Part shown: positions 1 to 6,503 of the stretch, piece by piece
Position numbering within the stretch: position 1 is the stretch's first letter
Layout: each line of letters starts with the position of its first letter
Assembly (NCBI GenBank): GCA_036503065.1
Contig: DASXXM010000444.1
Location: forward strand, 1 to 11,610
Direction of reading: 5' to 3'
Length of the DNA stretch: 11,610 bases
Origin: DATEPR01 sp036503065
GTDB taxonomy: Bacteria > Actinomycetota > Actinomycetes > Mycobacteriales > Pseudonocardiaceae
Translations under genes and position numbers: made by a program
Notes under the pieces: generated by a model
Database searches by the model: none
What the model was told of the DNA's origin: nothing
Seen by the model: the letters and a program-made list of their open reading frames with translations, nothing else

Positions 1-41
1 TGGCCACCCCCGGTGACTACGCTCTACGCACCGCTATTCAC

Positions 42-47
42 AAGGAG
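42..47 (+). promoter_or_regulatory. Ribosome binding site of proS
   Basis: AAGGAG lies 9 bases before the GTG at 57. It decides the start: the next in-frame ATG, at 69, has no usable Shine-Dalgarno at a proper distance. The GTG start also gives the N-terminus MITRMS that I recall from mycobacterial ProS. A TACGCT at 18-23 could be a -10 element, but its -35 would fall outside the window. Confidence 0.7.
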
Positions 48-56
48 CGCATCGTC

Positions 57-1808
57 GTGATCACCAGGATGTCGTCGCTGTTCCTGCGCACTCTGCGTGA
101 GGATCCGGCCGACGCCGAAGTGCCCAGTCACCGCCTGCTCGCGCGGGCCGGGTACGTCCGGCGGGTCGCTCCGGGCGGGTTCAGCTGGCTGCCGCTGGGG
201 CTGCGGGTGCTGCGCAACGTCGAGCGGGTGGTGCGCGAGGAGATGGACGGCATCGGCGCGCAGGAGATCCACTTCCCCGCGCTGCTGCCCCGCGAGCCCT
301 ACGAGGCGACGAACCGGTGGACCGAGTACGGGCCCAACATCTTCCGGCTCAAGGACCGCAAGGGCGCCGACTACCTGCTCGCGCCGACCCACGAGGAGCT
401 GTTCGCGCTCACCGTGAAGGGCGAGTACAGCTCCTACAAGGACTATCCGGTCACCCTGTACCAGATCCAGACGAAATACCGGGACGAGCCGCGCCCCCGC
501 GCCGGCATCCTGCGTGGCCGCGAGTTCCTGATGAAGGACTCCTACTCGTTCGACCTGACCGACGAGGGCCTCGCCGAGTCCTACCAGAAGCACCGCGACG
601 CCTACGTCCGGATCTTCGACCGGCTCGGCCTCAAGTACGTGATCGTGTCGGCGATGTCCGGCGCGATGGGCGGTTCGGCGTCCGAGGAGTTCCTGGCCGA
701 GGCCGAAACCGGTGAGGACACCTACGTCCGCAGCACCGGTTCGGACTACGCGGCGAACGTGGAGGCCGTCGTCACGCCCGCGCCGCCGGAGCAGTCCATT
801 GCGGACAAACCCGATGCGCAGGTGCACCACACGCCCAACACGCCCACGATCCAGACGCTGGTCGACTTCCTCAACCAGCACACGGATCTCGGCCGCACGT
901 TCACCGCGGCGGACACGCTGAAGAACGTGTTGCTCAAGGTGCGTCAGCCCGGCGCGACCGAATGGACCCTGCTCGGCGTCGGCCTGCCCGGCGACCGCGA
1001 GGTCGACATGAAACGCCTCGAGGCGGCGTTGGATCCGGCCGAGGTGGTACTGCTCGAGGACGCCGATTTCGCGGCGAACGGGTTTCTGGTCAAGGGTTAC
1101 ATCGGACCGGGCGCACTGGCCGCGAACGGCGTGCGGTACCTCGTGGACCCCAGGATCGTGCGCGGCACGGCGTGGGTGACCGGCGCGGACAAGGCCGACC
1201 ACCACGTCGTGGACCTGGTGTGCGGCCGGGACTTCACCCCGGACGGCACGATCGAGGCGGCCGAGGTGCGCGCGGGCGACCCCGCGCCGGACGGCAGCGG
1301 CACGCTGGAAGCCGCGCGGGGCATCGAGATCGGCCACGTGTTCCAGTTGGGCCGAAAGTACACCGATGCCTTCGGCGTGGACGCCCTTGGCCAGGACGGC
1401 AAGCCGATCCGGATCACCATGGGCTCCTACGGCGTCGGCGTGTCCCGACTGGTCGCCGTGATCGCCGAGCAGACCTTCGACAAGGACGGCCTTGTGTGGC
1501 CCCGTGTCGTGGCCCCGGCCGACGTGCACGTCGTGATCGCCGGCAAGGACGACACCGTGCGGTCCGGCGCCGAGCAACTGTCGGCCGACCTGTCCGCGGC
1601 GGGCCTGTCGGTGTTGTTGGACGACCGGACGTCCACCCCTGGCGTGAAGTTCGCGGACGCAGAACTGATCGGTGTGCCCACGATCCTGGTGGTGGGCCGC
1701 GGCTTGGTGAACGGCGTGGTGGAGATCAAGGACCGGGCATCGGGCGAACGCACCGAGGTAGCCGTGGCCGACGCGGTCGCCCACCTGGTGCGTCTGGTGC
1801 GCGACTGA
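57..1808 (+). CDS. proS: Prolyl-tRNA synthetase (class II, bacterial type with editing insertion)
   Basis: Charges tRNA-Pro with proline in the cytoplasm. The 583-residue length is normal for bacterial ProS with the INS editing domain between class II motifs 2 and 3. The N-terminal catalytic part shows the family block PLGLRVLRNVERVVREEM with PALLPREPYE after it. Motif 2 starts at TKYRDEPRPRAG (residues 139-150) and is followed by GREFLMKDSYSFD. Residues about 225-390 are the cis-editing insertion that clears mischarged Ala-tRNA-Pro in this family; GADKADHHVVDLVCGRDF sits near its end. Motif 3 is GSYGVGVSRL (456-465), with the ATP-binding arginine R464. The C-terminal ~110 residues are the anticodon-binding domain. 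It starts at GTG 57. It has ordinary high GC and no sign of damage. It is followed by a gene cassette of different base composition, so it appears to be the left-hand host flank of an insertion. Identification is very secure. Confidence 0.97.
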   Translation: MITRMSSLFLRTLREDPADAEVPSHRLLARAGYVRRVAPGGFSWLPLGLRVLRNVERVVREEMDGIGAQEIHFPALLPREPYEATNRWTEYGPNIFRLKDRKGADYLLAPTHEELFALTVKGEYSSYKDYPVTLYQIQTKYRDEPRPRAGILRGREFLMKDSYSFDLTDEGLAESYQKHRDAYVRIFDRLGLKYVIVSAMSGAMGGSASEEFLAEAETGEDTYVRSTGSDYAANVEAVVTPAPPEQSIADKPDAQVHHTPNTPTIQTLVDFLNQHTDLGRTFTAADTLKNVLLKVRQPGATEWTLLGVGLPGDREVDMKRLEAALDPAEVVLLEDADFAANGFLVKGYIGPGALAANGVRYLVDPRIVRGTAWVTGADKADHHVVDLVCGRDFTPDGTIEAAEVRAGDPAPDGSGTLEAARGIEIGHVFQLGRKYTDAFGVDALGQDGKPIRITMGSYGVGVSRLVAVIAEQTFDKDGLVWPRVVAPADVHVVIAGKDDTVRSGAEQLSADLSAAGLSVLLDDRTSTPGVKFADAELIGVPTILVVGRGLVNGVVEIKDRASGERTEVAVADAVAHLVRLVRD

Positions 1809-1931
1809 CCGCTACGACTGGCGCAGGTCAGAAGCCCGCAAGCGGCAGGGTAGATGGAGTCGTGGGTACGGCCGGTGACGAGCCGTCAACAGGAATCGCC
1901 TTCACCCGAATTGCTGTTTCTTCCGGGCAGG

Positions 1932-1967
1932 GTGGCCAAGGCCACACTAAGCGTGCGATTATCGCAC
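1932..1967 (+). promoter_or_regulatory. Putative autoregulated promoter with two inverted-repeat operators
   Basis: Two perfect palindromes stand directly before the XRE-ImmA gene: GTGGCC-AA-GGCCAC (1932-1945) and GTGCGAT-T-ATCGCAC (1953-1967), the latter ending one base before the ATG. Their centres are about 21.5 bp apart, close to two helical turns, as expected for two dimers on one DNA face. A plausible sigma-70-type promoter is embedded: TGGCCA (1933-1938) as -35, an 18-bp spacer, and GATTAT (1957-1962) as -10. Six bases then separate the -10 from the ATG, with no Shine-Dalgarno, so the transcript may be leaderless. Each palindrome covers one promoter element, so a bound repressor would block RNA polymerase. 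That the HTH of the downstream gene binds here is inference. Confidence 0.6.
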
Positions 1968-1968
1968 C

Positions 1969-3069
1969 ATGGCTGACGTGTTGGAGTGGGTGGACGTGGG
2001 CGAACGTGTCCGCGAAGCCCGACTGGCTGCGGGTCTGTCGCAGCAGGAGTTGGCGGCCAGGATCGGCCTGGAGCGCACCATGTTGGCCAAGATCGAGGCT
2101 GGTACTCGTCGGGTGGACGCCCTTGAGCTGGTCCAACTCTCAGCTGCCCTGGCGCTGCCGATCGATCACTTCTTGAGGCGACCGCCCGCGGTGGTATCAC
2201 GCCGTCATGCGCCCGTAGTTGAGGATACAAGCACTGGTGCGACTCGTGACTCGTACCTGCTCGAGGCGGCTCTGGCAGCTTGGTTGCGCGATGTGCAACA
2301 AATTATCGGGTTTGGGAACCTGGCGACTCCACCCATTATGGCTTATCCGGGTATCGTCGAGAGCGAAAGCGATGCACGGGCCGCGGCCATGTGGCTACGC
2401 GGACGACTTGGCCTGGGTACCGGCCCAATAGGCACATTGATGGATGTTTGCGAGCAAGCAGGGCAGTTGGTTCTGGTAACCGAATTGCATGGCGACGGTG
2501 CCTCGCTCATCGAGGATGGACTGGCGGTGGCCGTTGTTAGTAAAAGCGGCGACCCCGGCCGGCGTCGGGCGACCGGAGCGCACGAACTCGGCCACTTCAT
2601 CATGGGTGACGAGTATTCGAGTGACCTGGGAGTCAGTGCGTCGCGACAAGAGCGTGAGGACGTTATAGATGTCTTCGCCGCTGAACTGCTGTTGCCGTCG
2701 GAGGCGCTCAAACACGAATGTGATGGAAGTGACAAAATCACCCGGGCGGCGTTGGTCAAACTTGCTGCGACCTATCGCACTTCCTGGTCGCTCGCGGCAA
2801 AACAGGCACAACACTCTGCGGCCATCGAGAAGTCTCAAGCACGACTGCTGACGGCGAACCGTCCGACCAGGGCCGAATTCATGGAAGCGGTAGGTTGGGA
2901 ACCCCTTCCCGATCTCGAGTCCGTGCGGGTACCGCGAAGCTATGCTCGGGCTACGATGGCCGCGTGGCGCGAGGGCCTGGTAACGTCGGTTCGGGCAACT
3001 GAACTGATGCACGGGCAGATCTCGCAGGAGGATCTACCTTCCCGGGATCTCCCGGAGCTTGAGCCGTGA
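1969..3069 (+). CDS. XRE-family HTH fused to ImmA/IrrE-type zinc peptidase domain (putative antitoxin/repressor)
   Basis: A 366-residue soluble protein with two domains. Residues about 11-70 form an XRE/Cro-CI helix-turn-helix (VREARLAAGLSQQELAARIG, then MLAKIEAGTRRVD). Residues about 130-300 are an ImmA/IrrE (COG2856, DUF955) metallopeptidase domain with the zinc motif HELGH at 205-209, followed by EREDVIDVFAAELLLP (228-243), where the family places its third acidic ligand. The last ~65 residues are unassigned. In ImmA of ICEBs1 and IrrE/DdrO of Deinococcus, this peptidase type cleaves XRE repressors; here repressor and peptidase are one chain. The gene overlaps the PIN gene by 4 bp, so they should be translated together. 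The palindromes before it suggest self-repression. Rows inside it fall to about 53% GC (2701-2760) against about 72% in proS (1201-1260), with codons rare in the host such as ATA and AAA, which points to transfer. The start is the ATG touching the putative promoter. Domain identity is sure; antitoxin role is inference. Confidence 0.9.
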   Translation: MADVLEWVDVGERVREARLAAGLSQQELAARIGLERTMLAKIEAGTRRVDALELVQLSAALALPIDHFLRRPPAVVSRRHAPVVEDTSTGATRDSYLLEAALAAWLRDVQQIIGFGNLATPPIMAYPGIVESESDARAAAMWLRGRLGLGTGPIGTLMDVCEQAGQLVLVTELHGDGASLIEDGLAVAVVSKSGDPGRRRATGAHELGHFIMGDEYSSDLGVSASRQEREDVIDVFAAELLLPSEALKHECDGSDKITRAALVKLAATYRTSWSLAAKQAQHSAAIEKSQARLLTANRPTRAEFMEAVGWEPLPDLESVRVPRSYARATMAAWREGLVTSVRATELMHGQISQEDLPSRDLPELEP

Positions 3070-3617
3070 CCATTGGCACCACGAGCGGCAATTGCATAGT
3101 CCTTGACACGATGTGCCTGATGTACTATGCGCTGGTCGATCGACTCGATGTGCTCGGTAGCTTCTATGTCGAGTACACCACTTACTCGACGAGTATTGTA
3201 CGCGGCGAACTCCTTGATAAGTCCAGAACACGCGATGCGCGTATATCGAATGCCATGGGCCTGCCGTGGCTCGAGTTCGATCCCCTTGACACCATTGACG
3301 ATCTGCAGCGGCTCGCTGATTGGAAGCGTCGTGTCGGCGCGGATGAATTCCATACGGGCGAGGCAAGTGTGTTTGCGGTAGCGGAAAAGATTCACGGGAT
3401 AGCCGTCACCGATGACACCGAGGCGGTTCGGGTCGCACGTAGATACGGACTTGAGGTGCATGGCAATCTGTGGATACTGGCTAGGTCATGTGGCGATGGG
3501 AAAACCACATTGGCAGGTGCGGCGACGATTGTCGATATGCTGCGGGCCTCTGGCCTTCGGCTACCGTGCACCGGTGCAGGATTCGAGCACTGGGCTCGCC
3601 AGAATGGCCTTATCTGA
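3066..3617 (+). CDS. PIN-domain protein, putative ribonuclease toxin partner of the XRE-ImmA protein
   Basis: A 183-residue protein with PIN-fold signatures of the predicted nucleic-acid-binding type (COG2405/DUF3368-like). The first acidic residue is D14 in IVLDTMCL, the second E48 in VRGELLD, the third E99 in TGEASVFAVAE, and the fourth D116/D117 in AVTDD, followed by the typical run EAVRVARRYGLEVHGNLWIL. These four acidic positions coordinate Mg2+/Mn2+ in active PIN ribonucleases, so the site looks intact. The C-terminal part (GLRLPCTGAGFEHWARQNGL) resembles the tail of longer PIN proteins. It starts at a GTG inside GTGA, which also holds the stop of the XRE-ImmA gene, implying translational coupling. 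It has the same low GC (about 53% in 3181-3240) and rare codons (ATA, AGA). By order and architecture it would be the toxin of the pair, cutting RNA; the target is unknown. A regulatory or tRNA-processing PIN is the alternative. Confidence 0.82.
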   Translation: MTIGTTSGNCIVLDTMCLMYYALVDRLDVLGSFYVEYTTYSTSIVRGELLDKSRTRDARISNAMGLPWLEFDPLDTIDDLQRLADWKRRVGADEFHTGEASVFAVAEKIHGIAVTDDTEAVRVARRYGLEVHGNLWILARSCGDGKTTLAGAATIVDMLRASGLRLPCTGAGFEHWARQNGLI

Positions 3618-3664
3618 GAAGGGTGCCTGGCTCGGTGCCATTGGCATGCGCTACCTGTGGATTC

Positions 3665-3680
3665 GAGGTTGCCGAACCTC
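3665..3680. terminator. Candidate bidirectional terminator hairpin between convergent genes
   Basis: GAGGTT-GCCG-AACCTC is a perfect 6-bp stem with a 4-base loop in the 75-bp gap between the PIN gene (+) and the HAD gene (-). On the + strand it is followed by TTCGCTTGAT, a weak T-rich tail. Its place between two convergent stops suits a terminator for both transcripts. The stem is short, so confidence is moderate. Confidence 0.4.
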
Positions 3681-3692
3681 TTCGCTTGATGG

Positions 3693-4385
3693 TCAGGATT
3701 CGGGCAGCAGGGTCGCCATCACCCGTTCGAAATCGGCGAGGTCGGGTAGTACCGCGTGTGCGCCCGCGGCCAGCAGTTCGTCCGCGGGATGGTGGCCGGT
3801 TGCCACGCCGACGGCCCTTGCGCCGTGGGCAAGCGCCGCCCGCACGTCGTGCGGGGTGTCGCCGACGACCACCGCGTCGGGTCGGCTGCCGTGGCGTCGG
3901 GTCGCGCCTGCCATGGCGTCGGCCACGAGTGCCGCGCGCTGGTCGGACAGTTCGCCGTAGCCGCCGATCTCCAGGTCCAGGTACCGGCCGAGGCCGAAGC
4001 TGTCGACCTTGAACACGGCGATCCGACGCAGGTTCCCGGTGACCAGGGTCTGTGCCACGTCCGGCCGACCTGCGATGGCCCGCAGCACGGTCGGCACGCC
4101 GGGCAGCACGATGCCCACTTCGGCGATCCGGTCGCGTTCTCGCACCGCGATGCGCACCACGGCGGCGTGCAGCTCGTCGATCAGGTCGTCGGTCGGCTCG
4201 GCGCCCGCCGCGGTCAACAGTCGCATCGCGATCCAGCGGTCGGTTCGGCCGCCGAAGGCGGGCAGGTGCGTCGGTTCCCGGCCGGTCACCTCGAGCACCG
4301 CCTGCCGGAACCAGCCGCCGCCCAGCCTGCGCAGGTCGAGCAGGGTCATGTCCACGTCCCACAACACCACCGTGCGCACGCCCAC
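3693..4385 (-). CDS. HAD-superfamily phosphatase (phosphoglycolate-phosphatase-like)
   Basis: A 230-residue haloacid-dehalogenase-like hydrolase. Motif I is DVDMT (residues 10-14; D10 would be the nucleophile and D12 the acid/base). Motif II is the T116 in VTGN, motif III is K126 in VFKVDSFG, and motif IV is VVVGDTPHD (172-180) with D176 and D180 for Mg2+. The stretch between motifs I and II (about 18-90) is a helical C1 cap, as in phosphoglycolate phosphatase and beta-phosphoglucomutase relatives. The substrate cannot be named. The start is GTG at 4385 with GGGAG (4395-4391) 5 bases ahead. It begins only 12 bp after the stop of the upstream membrane-anchored gene, so it is probably the last gene of a three-gene operon on this strand. 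All catalytic residues are present and the GC is host-like. Confidence 0.9.
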   Translation of the reverse strand: MGVRTVVLWDVDMTLLDLRRLGGGWFRQAVLEVTGREPTHLPAFGGRTDRWIAMRLLTAAGAEPTDDLIDELHAAVVRIAVRERDRIAEVGIVLPGVPTVLRAIAGRPDVAQTLVTGNLRRIAVFKVDSFGLGRYLDLEIGGYGELSDQRAALVADAMAGATRRHGSRPDAVVVGDTPHDVRAALAHGARAVGVATGHHPADELLAAGAHAVLPDLADFERVMATLLPES

Positions 4386-4397
4386 GCTTGCTCCCGA

Positions 4398-5135
4398 TCA
4401 GTTGGTCGGCTGCGCGGTGTCGACGATCGCGCGCAGCTCCGCGTCGGTGGCCGGCGCCGGTTTCGCGGGCCCGCCGGCCAGGTCGCCGTTGACCACCAGC
4501 ACCCCGTCATGGTCACCGAACTGGAGTACGAACACCAGCACCTCACCCCGGCTGGCCAGACAGTCGTCCACGTGCTGGGTGGCGACGGCCCGCACGAGCA
4601 CGCCGGTCAGCGCGACGCCCTTGCGGGTCGTGCGGCGCACCGGCTGCGGCGGGTCGAGTTTGATCGTCGGCGGGTTGCCGCCGTTGCGGTAGTACTGGCC
4701 CGCGGCCGAGGACGCGACCGCGGCGGCGAGCCCGGCCGGGTCGGTCCTGGGCACCGCGCCGCTGCCCAGCACGCCGCGCAGCAGCCGTTCCAGCGGTGTG
4801 CCGCACACGTAGGCGGTGCGGTTGGCGCCCTGGTGCAGCGACACCGAGCCGGCCGTGCCGAGGTCCGGATTCGTCGACCAGCCGGTCGGCGGGATCTGGT
4901 AGGACAGGCCGCTGGCCGGGTCGCTCAACGTGGTCCAGCCGGCGTGCGGCGCCAACGGCACGGCGGCTGAGTCGGCCGGGCCTGCCTGTCCGGTGACCGT
5001 CCTGGTCCCGCTGGCCACGATCCCGATCGCGAATGTGACCACGACCACCACGGCGATGCCGGCCACGGTCCACCGCACGCGCCGGGGCGCCCGGCTCCGC
5101 ACGCGCGCGTGCCGACCCGGTCTGCGATGGCTCAC
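4398..5135 (-). CDS. Single-pass membrane-anchored extracytoplasmic protein, unknown function
   Basis: A 245-residue protein I cannot assign to a named family. A short, very basic cytoplasmic N-terminus (HRRPGRHARVRSRAPRRVR) is followed by one hydrophobic segment at about 22-42 (WTVAGIAVVVVVTFAIGIVA). The remainder would lie outside the membrane. It contains a motif W-TTLSDPASGLSYQIPPTGW (67-86), recalling secreted actinobacterial domains with a Y-x-I/V-P-x-x-W element, and only two cysteines (C111, C192), which could form a disulfide. I chose the GTG at 5135 because the reading frame further upstream is a shadow of the YjbQ coding sequence. No Shine-Dalgarno precedes it; instead TACGGT lies 6 bases before the start (see the separate entry). 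It lies 31 bp after the yjbQ stop and 12 bp before the HAD gene. The call rests on topology alone. Confidence 0.72.
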   Translation of the reverse strand: MSHRRPGRHARVRSRAPRRVRWTVAGIAVVVVVTFAIGIVASGTRTVTGQAGPADSAAVPLAPHAGWTTLSDPASGLSYQIPPTGWSTNPDLGTAGSVSLHQGANRTAYVCGTPLERLLRGVLGSGAVPRTDPAGLAAAVASSAAGQYYRNGGNPPTIKLDPPQPVRRTTRKGVALTGVLVRAVATQHVDDCLASRGEVLVFVLQFGDHDGVLVVNGDLAGGPAKPAPATDAELRAIVDTAQPTN

Positions 5136-5141
5136 CGTGCG

Positions 5142-5147
5142 ACCGTA
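5142..5147 (-). promoter_or_regulatory. Candidate -10 element for a leaderless transcript of the anchored protein
   Basis: On the minus strand TACGGT is followed by CGCACG and then the GTG start at 5135. This places a TAnnnT-type -10 exactly where transcription would start on the start codon. The absence of a Shine-Dalgarno agrees with a leaderless mRNA, common in actinobacteria. No convincing -35 was seen, so this is tentative. It could also let the two downstream genes be expressed independently of the broken yjbQ. Confidence 0.3.
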
Positions 5148-5166
5148 ACGGGCCGGACGGTCGCGG

Positions 5167-5577
5167 TCAGCCGGCCAGGAAGCTGAACCGCACCCGGCGA
5201 ACGGGGTTGTCGACGTTGGTGTCGACGAGGCAGATCGACTGCCACGTGCCCAGCGCGAGCCGGCCGTCCAGCACCGGCACCGTGGCGTAGGGCGGGAGCA
5301 GCGCGGGCAGTACGTGGTCGCGGCCGTGTCCTGGCGAGCCGTGCCGATGGCGCCAGCGGGCATCGGGTGGCAGCAGCTGTCACAGCGCCGTCAGCAGGTC
5401 CGCGTCGCTGCCGGCGCCCGTTTCGATGACGGCCAGCCCGGCGGTCGCGTGTGGCACCCAGACGTGCAGGAGGCCGGTCGCGTCGGGGATGCCGGCGATG
5501 AACCGCGCGCACTCCTCGGTGAGGTCGTGGACCACCTCCGTGGACCCGGTTCGTACCTCGATCTCCACGCTCCGCAC
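5167..5577 (-). pseudogene. YjbQ/UPF0047 family protein (secondary thiamine-phosphate synthase type), interrupted by in-frame TGA
   Basis: The frame from GTG 5577 encodes 65 residues (VRSVEIEVRTGSTEVVHDLT..., then HVWVPHATAGLAVIETGAG and DLLTAL), meets TGA at 5382-5380, and continues in the same frame for 70 more (QLLPPDARWRHRHGSPGHG, then RDHVLPALLPPYATVPVLDG, LALGTWQS, VDTNVDNPVRRVRFSFLAG). Together these give one 136-codon gene of normal length for the family (about 135-140), with the conserved HATAG, GSPGH-DH and GTWQ motifs intact on both sides. The family (TIGR00149) has weak thiamine-phosphate synthase activity in E. coli YjbQ; its physiological role is unclear. Only one codon is affected and no bases are lost, so a single substitution such as CGA or TGG to TGA explains it. 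The start GTG has GGAGGG 13 bases ahead, a long spacing. It is either a recent pseudogene, a leaky stop (context TGA-C) or a sequence error. Family identity is strong; status is uncertain. Confidence 0.85.
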
Positions 5578-5617
5578 AGTGACATCGGCTCCCTCCGGAC
5601 GCGGGGCGGCCCCGTCG

Positions 5618-5698
5618 CACCGTACGGTGGCAGCACAACAAACTCGCCGCCCGGGTCGGCCGGTCGGTGTGATCGCGTGGATGTCACCCATTACGGTG
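5618..5698. promoter_or_regulatory. Palindromic sites in the yjbQ / membrane-protein divergent region
   Basis: The 128-bp region between the divergent starts at 5577 (-) and 5706 (+) holds a perfect 12-bp palindrome, CACCGTACGGTG (5618-5629). A related inverted repeat, CACC-CATTAC-GGTG (5685-5698), differs only in the spacer. The octamer TACGGTGG occurs at both sites (5623-5630 and 5692-5699). TACGGT at 5692-5697 could also be a -10 for the rightward gene, 8 bases before its GTG. A shared regulator acting on both directions is possible, but no binder can be named. Confidence 0.35.
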
Positions 5699-5705
5699 GT
5701 GTGCT

Positions 5706-6503
5706 GTGTCGGAGCCCTATGACTACCGTGCCCCCGCGCCGTCCCAGCCAGGACGGCCCCAGGGCTGGCCCGGCACGTCCGCGCTGCCCATGCAGGCGCT
5801 GGGCGCCCCGCCGCCCGACCTGACCCAGGCACCCCACGACTACCGGTATCCGCCGCCATCCGGCCAGCATCAGCCAGGCCCCGGCAACGACCGTGGGCCG
5901 CGCGGCAAGGGCATGGACTACGCGCTCAAGGGCCTCGGCCTGCTCGGCGTGGCCCTGGTGTCCGGCCTGCTCTGGTACCTGATCCGGAACAACCCGGCGC
6001 CATCCGGGCCGGCGCTGACCACGCCGACTACGCAGCCGGTCGGGGTGTACCAGTTCCAGCCCTACCACGGGGCGACCACCGAGACGGACTGCTCGGCACA
6101 TTCCACCGTTCGGGTGCGGGACTTCTTCGTGCAGCACCCGTGCCAGTCGCTGGTCCGGTCGCTCTACACGACGACGCTGACCAACAGCCAGAAGGTGATC
6201 ACGTCGGTGGCCGTGGTGCAGATGAACACCGTGGCGACGGCGCGGGCGATGCGGGCCATCAGCGACGGCACCGCAACCGGCCACGTGAAGGACCTGGTCG
6301 AGGACGGCGTGGTGATCCCGGGCGGGCCGACGGGGTTACAGGACGGCGGCTACTACTCCGCGATCAGGGGCAACCGGGTGATCATCGTGATGACCGAGTT
6401 CGTGGACGGCAACCTGGACCACGGCGACGCATTCAAGGCCGCCGACAGCTCGCTGCGCGCCGTCAGCAAGGACGCCGCGACGCAGGGCATCGGCACGAAC
6501 TAG
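5706..6503 (+). CDS. Single-pass membrane protein with Pro-rich cytoplasmic N-terminus, unknown function
   Basis: A 265-residue protein of a type common in actinomycetes but without a function I recognise. Residues 1-70 are proline- and glycine-rich, low in complexity and probably disordered in the cytoplasm. One hydrophobic helix follows at about 74-93 (LKGLGLLGVALVSGLLWYLI). The extracytoplasmic part (about 100-265) contains two cysteines, C129 and C146, likely a disulfide, in TETDCSAH and QHPCQSLVRSLY. It then has a compact domain (TSVAVVQMNTVATARAM, then GGYYSAIRGNRVIIVMTEFVDG) with alternating strands and helices. The GTG start lacks a clear Shine-Dalgarno; TACGGT 8 bases ahead hints at a leaderless or short-leader mRNA. 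Its stop is only 6 bp from the stop of the convergent lipoprotein gene. Host-like GC and codon use support it as real. Confidence 0.82.
   Translation: MSEPYDYRAPAPSQPGRPQGWPGTSALPMQALGAPPPDLTQAPHDYRYPPPSGQHQPGPGNDRGPRGKGMDYALKGLGLLGVALVSGLLWYLIRNNPAPSGPALTTPTTQPVGVYQFQPYHGATTETDCSAHSTVRVRDFFVQHPCQSLVRSLYTTTLTNSQKVITSVAVVQMNTVATARAMRAISDGTATGHVKDLVEDGVVIPGGPTGLQDGGYYSAIRGNRVIIVMTEFVDGNLDHGDAFKAADSSLRAVSKDAATQGIGTN

Noticed and set aside
24..1784. Long open frame on the minus strand opposite proS (586 codons)
   Set aside because: It is the mirror of a highly conserved synthetase gene in high-GC DNA. Its His/Arg/Gly/Val-rich, low-complexity composition is typical of antisense shadows.
1836..1845. 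CCGC-AA-GCGG after proS as a terminator
   Set aside because: A 4-bp stem with a 2-base loop and no T-tract cannot form a convincing terminator hairpin.
3492..3512. GDGKTT in the PIN protein as a Walker A motif
   Set aside because: The glycine required four residues before GK is absent, and the segment lies in the C-terminal tail of a PIN protein with no ATPase features.
1826..3713. Possible flanking direct repeats of the cassette (GGTCAG...GCAGGGT at 1826-1851 and 3691-3713)
   Set aside because: Only 6 and 7 bases match, with different spacing and interior. Too weak for an attachment site, and no integrase is present.
5380..5382. The TGA in yjbQ as a selenocysteine codon
   Set aside because: The family is not known as a selenoprotein, the position is not a conserved Cys in homologues I recall, and no clear SECIS-like hairpin follows the TGA.
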